Shown: piece after piece, positions 6,776 through 11,698 of the stretch | Numbering within the stretch: position 1 is the stretch's first letter | How the letters are laid out: the number at the start of each line of letters is the position of its first letter | Origin: UMGS1124 sp045541255 | Lineage (GTDB): Bacteria > Bacillota_I > Bacilli_A > RF39 > UBA660 | Assembly: GCA_045541255.1 (NCBI GenBank) | Contig: JAZQIU010000026.1 | Coordinates: forward strand, 1 to 11,698 | Direction of reading: 5' to 3' | Length of the DNA stretch: 11,698 bases | Notes under the pieces: model-generated | Seen by the model: only the letters and a program-made list of their open reading frames with translations | Databases searched by the model: none | What the model was told of the DNA's origin: nothing | Translations under genes and position numbers: made by a program

Positions 6776-7956
6776 TTTCTTCTGTATTTGTATTGTTTAT
6801 TAAATTATCACTTATTTTAGTGAATGCCACAAAATGTTTATCACCACCTTCAATTGAACTGTAACCCAATTCTTTTCTAACTTCATTAACGCATAGCACT
6901 GAAGAGTTAAGTAATGATGTATAATAAGTTGCTAATGCTGTTTTATCAGTCTTTAATATGGCTGTTTCATCTAAATTAATTGATAGATTATATTCTGATG
7001 GTTTCAATAACTTTCTGTTAAACTCTGCTTCAACCATTGATATATAAGGCTGCAATGTATGTACCAAAAATTGATTCTGTGTTGCTTCTATGGTTGAATA
7101 AGATGAATGTGATAAATCACCCAATAACACTGGAGATATACCAAAGAATCTTGCAATGTCTTGAACATTGAATTGTCTTGATTCCAACATTTGACTATCA
7201 CTAGCACTAAGTTGTATTGGTTGATAACTCATATTACCTTGAAGAACTGCCAAACCATTACCGCCATTGTTATATGCTTGATTCCAACTGCTTCTAATAT
7301 CATCCTTTTGTTTTTGTGTTAATTGTCCGTTGAACGGTTAACACACCTGCAAGATTACAACCATTGGTAAAGAAACTATTAGCACTATTTTCTGTATTAT
7401 TAGATATACCTAAACTTCTTGCAGCATAACTTAATACAGAAATACCGTTGATGCCGTCATAACTGTTTTTGATAAGATGAATAACATTGATAGGTTCAAT
7501 TCTTTTATTGCTTATCATTGGAATTTGATAATACAATTCATCCTTATTTTTATTATAGTGAATGGTAACATCTTTACTTTCAACATATCTAATGTTAGTT
7601 ACTGTTCCATCTTTTGCCCTATAAATGTATGCAAAACCATTACCACGCAATATAACTGATTGAATCAATAATTTCATCAAGTTAAACTTGGTGATAGTGT
7701 TCCCTGATTTATCACTGAATATTAAATTCAATGAATGACTTTCCAATTCTTCTTTATGTGTACCATTAAGAAGTTTAACTTTAATTGGTAACATTGCAAT
7801 TGAATCACTGATGATTTCAGTTGCTCTATATGCTGCACTTAAATTCATTGCAGAATATTGGTTGTTGATACCATTAAATGTTAATGCTTCTTGAAAACTT
7901 GGTGTAACATATTGAAGTTCCCTTTTTTCTTGTTTATTCCAAAATTTCCAATTCAT
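6753..7956 (-). CDS. HK97-family portal protein, split by a +1 shift at CGG
   Basis: The first frame gives 218 residues (stop 7300-7302) with family segments AAYRATEIISDSIAMLPIK, ILRGNGFAYI and NGINGISVLSYAARSLG, and then diverges after GVLTVQ into an unrelated tail RTINTKTKG. The other frame continues with GQLTQKQKDDIRSSW, GGNGLAVLQGNMSY, then ARFFGISPVLLGDLSHSSYS and IEATQNQFLVHTLQP, the conserved C-terminal half. Skipping the C of codon CGG (7329) joins them into about 400 residues, the usual portal size. The portal forms the 12-fold ring at the head vertex used for DNA entry. The start at 7956 is preceded by ACAAATACA (7973-7965). The join GVLTVQ-G-QLTQ matches the family pattern TV(D/N)G(K/Q)LT. 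Confidence 0.85.
7327..7329 (-). other. CGG codon at required +1 frameshift, portal gene
   Basis: The leftward reading is ACC GTT CAA CGG ACA ATT, reaching TGA eight codons after CGG. Skipping C7329 gives CAA GGA CAA TTA ACA (QGQLT). Removing C7332 instead gives GTT AAC GGA (VNGQLT), which would restore a perfect palindrome CCGTTAACGG, so the extra base is localised to four bases but not to one. Confidence 0.6.
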
Positions 7957-7980
7957 TATTTTATTGTATTTGTATTCTTA

Positions 7981-7991
7981 TATAAATATCA
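7981..7991 (-). promoter_or_regulatory. Intercistronic TGATATTTATA motif, portal leader
   Basis: Exact motif in the leftward sense, three bases after the TAG stop of the large terminase and 25 bases before the portal start. Confidence 0.35.
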
Positions 7992-7993
7992 TT

Positions 7994-9623
7994 CTAAACT
8001 GCTAAAATCTGTTGGTTATATTGTGGCTGTTCTATCAATGTTCCTAGTGCTTCAATCATTGAAATTACACCATCTATCTTTTGTTGCTTTTCAAGTTTAA
8101 TTGGTTTACAGTTTTCATTGTGGTCAGTCTTAATTACCACATTTGAAAAACAATATCTTGTAATTTCATTATCATCAATAACAACCCTATTTGATTTAAT
8201 AAGTCTTTCAAGTTCCTTTGTACCTCTATTAAAGTGCCATAATGCTTGTGAAAACTGTTCTAGCGGTAAACCTTCTGCTGTTGCATTAATTGCCCATTGT
8301 GTTGCATTCCATGCATCATAAGCAATCTTTTCAATAAACGTATTTTGATTTATCTTTATTATGGTTTGAAGGATATAATCATAGTCAACAACATTACCTT
8401 CTGTTATATGCAATAACCCCTTTCTTTTCCAGTCCTTATACATTTCAGAATTTGAATTATCTTGCAATGCTGATGATGGTAAAAAATACCAAGTCTTAAA
8501 ATAATATATTGAATCCAATTCAGCACATAATGAAACCGCTGTTAAGTCACTAACCGCTGATAAGTCAACACCCATATAACAATTTAAATCCTTAAAAAAG
8601 GATATATCCAATTTCTTTGATGATTTTAATAATAAATCATTGTTAATCCAAACATCACTAGTTGATAACCACTGATTGAAATTCTTTGTTCTTATACCAA
8701 CTTCCATTGAACTGTTGTTGATTGCTTGTTGTACTTGCTCTTTTAAGTATTGTTCTTTAACTGTAATACCCAAACAAGGATTTGCCTTTATCCAATTGGT
8801 TGAATCTTGCCAATCATCACCATCATCTAATGTGTATATTGCAGTAAATTGGGTATCATCTTGTTTCTTGTCATATAGTATTTCAATGCAAGTTTTTCTC
8901 ATTGTATAACAAGGTGAAAATAGATTGAAACCTGCTGTTGTTATAACAATTGCTAATGGTTGTGTTCTCATACCTTGACTTGATTTCATTACATCATACA
9001 TCAATGAATTAGGTGCTGAATGGTATTCATCAACAACAAACAAACTACTATTCCAACCATCATTTGAATTAACATCTGTACTTAATACTTGAAGAAATGA
9101 TTTAGTTGCATCAAATTTAACTTTATCTCTATATGATTTAAAATACTTATGTTTTGGGTCTAGTCCTTCTGCTAAGTATTTGCACATACTAAAAACAATA
9201 CCTGCTTGTTTTGCACTGTTGGCAATAAGTTCAACTTCTGCATTGCTTTCACCATCTGCAATTAAACCATATAAACACATAGCTGCTGCAAAGAATGATT
9301 TACCGTTCTTTCTTGCTAGTTCCAAATAACAGTTCTTTATTACCCTTTCATTTGAATCTTTCCAATAGAAACCATATATGTTACATACAATCCAAAATTG
9401 GAAGGGTTGAAGAATAAAGGGTTTTCCATTATGTGAACCGTGTGAAGTGTTTTAACTTCTGCATAAAGTTAACAACCCTATCAACTTTAGAAGAATCAAA
9501 ATACATATCTTTGCGTTTCATCCAAAACAAATAACGCTTGCAAGCCAACTTAATGTACTCACAAGCATTTATTTTGCCATTTAAGACACTTTCTGCATAA
9601 GATGTATATTTTGCATTATCCAT
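7994..9623 (-). CDS. terL: Terminase large subunit, split by a +1 shift at CGG
   Basis: This is the packaging ATPase-nuclease. The first frame (start 9623, overlapping the small terminase by eight bases) gives SYAESVLNGKINACEYIKLA and RVVNFMQKLKHFT, the usual N-terminal part, then stops at 9429. The next frame gives GSHNGKPFILQPFQF, then the ATPase motifs. Skipping the C of CGG (9440) joins them into about 542 residues, normal for the family. In the joined protein: Walker A-like LARKNGKS (102-109), Walker B LFVVDE (194-199, with D198-E199), coupling motif ITTAG (227-231). Nuclease acidic residues are D353 in GVDLS, D436 in AYDAW and D517 in KIDGV. All motifs are intact, so the enzyme looks functional once the frame is joined. 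It ends with TAG just before the portal leader. Confidence 0.9.
9438..9440 (-). other. CGG codon at required +1 frameshift, terminase gene
   Basis: The leftward reading is CAC TTC ACA CGG TTC ACA TAA: a stop follows two codons after CGG. Skipping C9440 gives ACA GGT TCA CAT AAT GGA (TGSHNG), so the joined region LKHFTGSHNGKPF has the same length as the family pattern LKHTKGxxxGKPF that I remember. The extra base could lie anywhere in about ten bases. Confidence 0.55.
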
Positions 9624-9999
9624 TAATTAAATTGTCTAAAAAATCATTATTTTCATCTTCTTCTGCTTTTAATTTGCCAACTGATTTAGGTGTTAAACCA
9701 AATTCATTTAATAACTTCACAATTTGAATTTGTGCATCATTTTGAACTTTAATTAAAGGGTGTTTAACTAATACATTGAATCTATCAGTTATCATTAAAC
9801 CATCCTTTCTAATTTGTTCTTTACATAAATTGAATATATATAGGTTGTCAGCCAGCATTGTTAAAGTTGGAATCCATTCTTCACTAATTGAACCAAATTT
9901 CTTGTTTAAAAACTTATGTATGCTCCACATATAGTTGTTAATTTCTTCTGAATACTCTGTATATAATTTTTTTGATTGTGTAACTATTTTCTTTGCCAT
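9616..9999 (-). CDS. terS: Terminase small subunit (P27-like)
   Basis: This 127-residue protein fits the P27 family of small terminase subunits, which recognise viral DNA and feed it to the large subunit. It is helical and basic in the N-terminal part (KKIVTQSKKLYTEY), with a central segment ADNLYIFNLCKEQIRKDGLMI. The C-terminal HPLIKVQNDAQIQIVKLLNEFGLTPKS is the best family signature. It is the first gene of the late operon, 62 bases after an intrinsic terminator for the previous operon, and overlaps terL by eight bases (ATGGATAA). The start at 9999 has an A-rich leader and no Shine-Dalgarno sequence. Confidence 0.85.
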   Translation of the reverse strand: MAKKIVTQSKKLYTEYSEEINNYMWSIHKFLNKKFGSISEEWIPTLTMLADNLYIFNLCKEQIRKDGLMITDRFNVLVKHPLIKVQNDAQIQIVKLLNEFGLTPKSVGKLKAEEDENNDFLDNLING

Positions 10000-10031
10000 A
10001 TCTGTATTTCTTTTAAATAAATTATTTTATT

Positions 10032-10042
10032 AATAAATATCA
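10032..10042 (-). promoter_or_regulatory. TGATATTTATT motif, candidate late operon promoter element
   Basis: The leftward sense is TGATATTTATT, one base from the consensus of the other late gaps. The gap from the terminator T-run (10062) to the terS start (9999) is only 62 bases, so the late operon promoter should lie here if one exists. No clear TTG element is found 17-19 bases upstream, so this is not a standard Bacteroidota promoter; a phage- or alternative-sigma-directed element is possible. Confidence 0.35.
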
Positions 10043-10061
10043 GATAAATTGGAAAAGACAT

Positions 10062-10095
10062 AAAAAAAAGGATGAAAGTAATTTAACTTCCATCC
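10062..10095 (-). terminator. Intrinsic terminator of the small leftward operon
   Basis: In leftward RNA, GGATGGAAGT (10095-10086) pairs with ACTTTCATCC (10079-10070) over ten base pairs including one G-U, with a six-base loop, followed directly by eight U (10069-10062). This is a textbook Rho-independent terminator and the strongest one in the window. It separates the operon ending at 10133 from the late operon starting at 9999. Confidence 0.88.
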
Positions 10096-10132
10096 CATCA
10101 AACAATTTTCATAATAACTCCTTTGAAATAGA

Positions 10133-10261
10133 TTAAACGTTCACATCATTACTAGTAACATCTAAAATTTTACTAATTTCTTCTTTAATTTCTTCTAGTG
10201 TTCTAGTATCTTCATCATCCCTCCTTTGTTCAATAAACAACCAATCCAAATCATCTTCCAT
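10133..10261 (-). CDS. Small acidic protein, 42 residues
   Basis: An open frame from ATG at 10261 to TAA at 10133 encodes 42 residues opening MEDDLDWLFIEQRRDDED, then an EEIKEEISKIL helix. It is strongly acidic, mostly helical, with no cysteine or membrane segment. It lies 13 bases after the 93-aa gene and 38 bases before the terminator, so it completes a three-gene unit. It is short enough to be chance, but the spacing and strand fit a real gene. No family is recognised; small acidic phage proteins often act by binding host proteins, which is not shown here. Confidence 0.55.
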   Translation of the reverse strand: MEDDLDWLFIEQRRDDEDTRTLEEIKEEISKILDVTSNDVNV

Positions 10262-10274
10262 AATTTAATATTTT

Positions 10275-10556
10275 TTAATTTAACCAATAATTAATATCAT
10301 CTTCATCTTCTAATTGAATGATGAATTTACCATTTACATGCTTATAATGTTCCATATCCACATATTTTTTTTCCGTTAAGAAATCTAATACCTTAAATAT
10401 TGTATTAGGATGTGAAACACAATATAAAAAATATTCACCATTTCTTTTTTTGTATATATTTACTTCAACTTGTGTACAACGTCTTTGAACTATACAACAT
10501 TTAATATATTCTGCTGTATCAGTATCATATATTCTATTATTTATTCTTTTTCTCAT
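10275..10556 (-). CDS. Conserved small protein of the 'YDTDTAE' type, unknown function
   Basis: This 93-residue protein has an N-terminal INNRIYDTDTAEYI, a central VNIYKKRNGEYFLYCVSHPNT, and an acidic end EDEDDINYWLN. The pair of motifs (Y-D-T-x-T-A-E, then a Y-x-x-x-x-G-x-Y/W-F-L-Y strand) matches a widespread small protein type that I recall from mobile elements and phages of gut bacteria, with no assigned function. Cysteines occur at C21-C22, C28 and C46, without a clear metal-binding spacing. It lies between the 112-aa and 42-aa genes, in a unit separate from the structural genes. Confidence 0.72.
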   Translation of the reverse strand: MRKRINNRIYDTDTAEYIKCCIVQRRCTQVEVNIYKKRNGEYFLYCVSHPNTIFKVLDFLTEKKYVDMEHYKHVNGKFIIQLEDEDDINYWLN

Positions 10557-10572
10557 ATTTTTAATTAATTAA

Positions 10573-10911
10573 TTACCAATTGATATAATTTTCACCAACT
10601 TTATGTTCTTTACTAAATTTACCTTTAATCACTAAATTATCTAAACTTGCTTCATCTGTTCCAATTATTAATATTGATGAAGTTAAACCTTTAAACCAAT
10701 AGGAACGTATTTGCAAATTTGAAGTATCTAAACCTACATCATCAAGAATTTCTAATAATTCTTCATCATATAACCAATGTTCTTTAAGATAACAAATGAA
10801 ACAACCTGCACCCAAACAATCCATTTCAACTATATCATCTTTATAAGTTGAAGTAATGTAATTAACTACATCAATAAAATTTTGATTCTTAGAATAAACA
10901 CAATTACCCAT
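10573..10911 (-). CDS. Unknown protein, first gene of the small leftward operon
   Basis: I do not recognise this 112-residue protein. It is acidic in the middle (YDEELLEILDDVGLDTS), has one hydrophobic strand-rich section near GLTSSILIIGTD, and four cysteines in the first 45 residues (C4, C33, C38, C41; the last three in DCLGAGCFICYL). A C-x4-C-x2-C cluster could bind metal, but three ligands alone are not convincing. No signal peptide or membrane helix is clear. It is 16 bases ahead of the 93-aa gene and is probably expressed from the minus-strand promoter candidate at 11000-10972. Likely roles by position are regulation or host takeover; that is inference. Confidence 0.7.
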   Translation of the reverse strand: MGNCVYSKNQNFIDVVNYITSTYKDDIVEMDCLGAGCFICYLKEHWLYDEELLEILDDVGLDTSNLQIRSYWFKGLTSSILIIGTDEASLDNLVIKGKFSKEHKVGENYINW

Positions 10912-10929
10912 AATTTAAAACAGTTTTTT

Positions 10930-10946
10930 AAGTGGTGACTCCACTT
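10930..10946 (-). promoter_or_regulatory. Stem-loop in the leader of the small leftward operon
   Basis: AAGTGG (10930-10935) and CCACTT (10941-10946) form a perfect six-base-pair stem with a five-base loop, extendable through A/T pairs with a two-base bulge. It lies between the leftward promoter candidate and the ATG at 10911. It could be an operator, a leader RNA structure, or a terminator for stray rightward transcription, although the rightward T-run is weak. Confidence 0.45.
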
Positions 10947-10971
10947 TTAAAAATTAAAACTAAAATATTAA

Positions 10972-11000
10972 TAAATGTAAATTTAAACGTTACAATGCAA
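10972..11000 (-). promoter_or_regulatory. Promoter candidate for the small leftward operon
   Basis: On the minus strand, TTG (11000-10998) is followed by an 18-base spacer and TACATTTA (10979-10972). This fits the Bacteroidota primary promoter form (TTTG or TTG, then TAnnTTTG) except for the last base. The expected start lies near 10965, about 55 bases before the first gene, with the stem-loop in the leader. Confidence 0.45.
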
Positions 11001-11110
11001 AAATACCTGAAAAAATATTGGGTTTCAAGTTTTAAATGTAAAATATTGTTAATATTTATAGTAAAATAGAAGATTTTTTCACATTTCAATGATTTTTTTT
11101 GAAAAAATAG

Positions 11111-11138
11111 TTGATTTTTTGATAACTAACTATATTTA
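11111..11138 (+). promoter_or_regulatory. Promoter candidate for the initiator-like gene
   Basis: TTG (11111-11113), a 17-base spacer and TATATTTA (11131-11138) match the Bacteroidota promoter form TTG-N17..-TAnnTTTG except for the final base, the same deviation as in the opposing candidate. The expected start is near 11145, giving a leader of about 125 bases that contains the hairpin at 11169-11204. Confidence 0.5.
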
Positions 11139-11168
11139 TTTATATAAAGGAACTGATTGCAAGCGGTT

Positions 11169-11204
11169 GAAGGTAATAATATTGGTGTTTGCGTTATTAC
11201 CTTC
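11169..11204 (+). promoter_or_regulatory. Leader hairpin with a loop complementary to the start region
   Basis: GAAGGTAATAA (11169-11179) and TTATTACCTTC (11194-11204) form a perfect 11-base-pair stem with a 14-base loop. The loop contains TTGG, a U-turn-type (YUNR) sequence, and GTGTTTGC (11185-11192), the exact reverse complement of GCAAACAC at 11229-11236 and at 11271-11278. A second small stem, CTTAAT/ATTAAG (11204-11222), abuts it. The layout resembles plasmid replication leaders controlled by loop pairing, but the function here is inferred. Confidence 0.7.
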
Positions 11205-11228
11205 TTAATCCTTTAAATTAAGATACCT

Positions 11229-11236
11229 GCAAACAC
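11229..11236 (+). repeat. GCAAACAC copy 1, loop-complementary site
   Basis: Exact octamer complementary to the hairpin loop 11185-11192, with a possible ninth G-U pair (11184 with 11237). Pairing would make a pseudoknot 24 bases downstream of the hairpin. Confidence 0.6.
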
Positions 11237-11268
11237 TGAAAAATAACTTAAATTAAAATTTAAATACT

Positions 11269-11698
11269 ATGCAAACACAAAATTTACAAGTTGATGCAGT
11301 ATCAACAATCAATTACCAATTTACTGCAATTCCTACAAACTTTATTTATTTAATGGATAATGATTGCTTCAAATTATTTGCCATCTTGCTACAAAAAGAA
11401 ACATATTGGAATAACAAAGGTATGTTGAAGGATGGTTATTTTATTAAATCAATTACAGAACTAGGTGAAGAAATGAATATCAAAAATAGAAAAGATATAC
11501 GTTTAATAATTGAAGCATTATATAGAAAAGGTTTAATTTCTATTCAAGTCCAACCACAAAAACACAATACTGCAAAGTTCAAATTAAATTGGAATAAGAT
11601 TAATGAATACTTGGATAAGTCAATTTATGATTTAATGGAATTTGAAGAAAGAATTATTAAACTTAACCGTAATGAAACAATTACTTATACAAACAATG
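11269..11698 (+). CDS. Replication-initiator-like winged-helix protein, 3' end cut off
   Basis: The frame is open from ATG 11269 through the window edge, giving 143 residues so far. The N-terminal part runs VSTINYQFTAIPTNFIYLMD, then CFKLFAILLQKETYW, with DGYFIKSITELGEEMNIKNRKDIRLIIEALYRKGLISI forming a clear helix-turn-helix or winged-helix unit (about residues 55-93), followed by QKHNTAKFKLNWNKINEYL as the wing and the start of another helix. This pattern is common in phage replisome-organiser and plasmid initiator-like proteins, especially in Bacteroidota elements. It is the only plus-strand gene and faces away from the structural genes. The G of its start codon begins a second GCAAACAC (11271-11278). 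A DNA-binding role is likely; a replication role is inferred. Confidence 0.7.
   Translation, partial: MQTQNLQVDAVSTINYQFTAIPTNFIYLMDNDCFKLFAILLQKETYWNNKGMLKDGYFIKSITELGEEMNIKNRKDIRLIIEALYRKGLISIQVQPQKHNTAKFKLNWNKINEYLDKSIYDLMEFEERIIKLNRNETITYTNN
11271..11278 (+). repeat. GCAAACAC copy 2, across the start codon
   Basis: The octamer begins at the G of the ATG and covers codons 2 and 3. It repeats 11229-11236 with a 42-base offset and is complementary to the leader hairpin loop, with further possible pairs T11183-A11280 and T11182-A11281 after one mismatch. Loop pairing here would block the start codon. Confidence 0.6.

Larger units (their letters stand above)
10912..11268. other. AT-rich divergent intergenic region
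   Basis: These 357 bases separate the leftward small operon from the rightward initiator-like gene. They hold a hairpin and promoter candidate for the leftward side (10930-11000), a perfect small inverted repeat AAATATT-GTT-AATATTT (11041-11057), long A and T runs (about 11060-11121), a promoter candidate for the rightward side (11111-11138), and the structured leader (11145-11268). No ORF of note is present. Nearly all-A/T stretches beside an initiator-like gene make an origin of replication possible, but no iteron array is seen. Confidence 0.5.

Noticed and set aside
6753..7253. A separate gene starting at TTG 7253 (C-terminal portal half)
   Set aside because: Conserved portal sequence in the same frame lies upstream of the TTG (GQLTQKQKDDIRSSW), so it is a continuation, not an independent gene.
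7300..7302. TGA read as an amino acid (code change) in the portal gene
   Set aside because: Reading through keeps the wrong frame. TGA also ends the gp10-like and fibre genes properly, and TAG ends the terminase, so all three stops are real stops.
7994..9325. Large terminase starting at a TTG at 9325
   Set aside because: The frame stays open upstream to 9439 and encodes conserved terminase sequence (GKPFILQPFQFW); a start at 9325 would cut just ahead of Walker A.
9429..9623. A separate 64-aa gene ending LKHFTRFT
   Set aside because: It is the N-terminal part of the large terminase; the following frame continues the protein without loss and the combined length is normal.
1692..9623. Three independent decay mutations in a dying prophage
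   Set aside because: Not excluded, but the shifts are all of one type at one codon, downstream catalytic motifs are intact, and no nonsense or deletion damage is seen in the other genes.
1..11698. tRNA or other structured RNA genes
   Set aside because: I saw no cloverleaf-like element with a TTC-type T-loop; in particular I found no phage tRNA that could decode CGG inside this window.

Overview
The window looks like the morphogenesis end of a tailed, HK97-type (siphovirus-like) phage or prophage of a low-GC member of the Bacteroidota. Support for the host: GC of roughly 30% by eye, A/T-rich leaders with no Shine-Dalgarno sequence, two promoter candidates of the Bacteroidota form TTG-N17/18-TAnnTTT, and tail/receptor proteins of kinds common in gut Bacteroidales phages. 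TAA, TAG and TGA all act as genuine stops, so no stop codon is reassigned.

Layout. Almost everything reads leftward (minus strand). From the right: a replication-initiator-like gene (11269 to the window edge, plus strand) with a structured leader; a 357-base AT-rich divergent intergenic region with one promoter candidate per strand; a short leftward operon of three unknown small proteins (10911 to 10133) closed by a strong intrinsic terminator (10095-10062). Then comes the late operon in transcription order: small terminase, large terminase, portal, a fibre-like protein, a BspA-like leucine-rich-repeat protein, a 75-aa small protein, prohead protease, major capsid protein, head-tail connector, head closure protein, gp10-like protein, tail terminator (DUF3168) and major tail tube. 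The receptor-type genes sit inside the head module, between portal and protease. Bases 1-37 hold only sequence 3' of the tail tube gene.

Main observation. Three core genes (large terminase, portal, gp6-like connector) are each split into two frames. In every case the break is repaired by skipping one C, a +1 shift. Each required shift falls at a CGG codon of the starting frame (plus-strand 9438-9440, 7327-7329, 1810-1812). I checked the frame of every CCG on the plus strand against the leftward genes, and these three are the only in-frame CGG codons in the window. In each case the reading resumes at GGN, a glycine, where I remember a glycine in homologues. Either CGG is a programmed or hungry-codon +1 frameshift signal in this phage/host, or a systematic process inserted C before GG three times. 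Random decay of a prophage explains it poorly.

Other signals: a leader hairpin upstream of the initiator gene whose loop is complementary to an octamer present twice, once across the start codon; a recurrent TGATATTTATA-like motif in six leftward gene leaders of the late region; and a recurrent ACAAATACA motif close to late-gene starts. Family assignments rest on recalled family features, not on searches.
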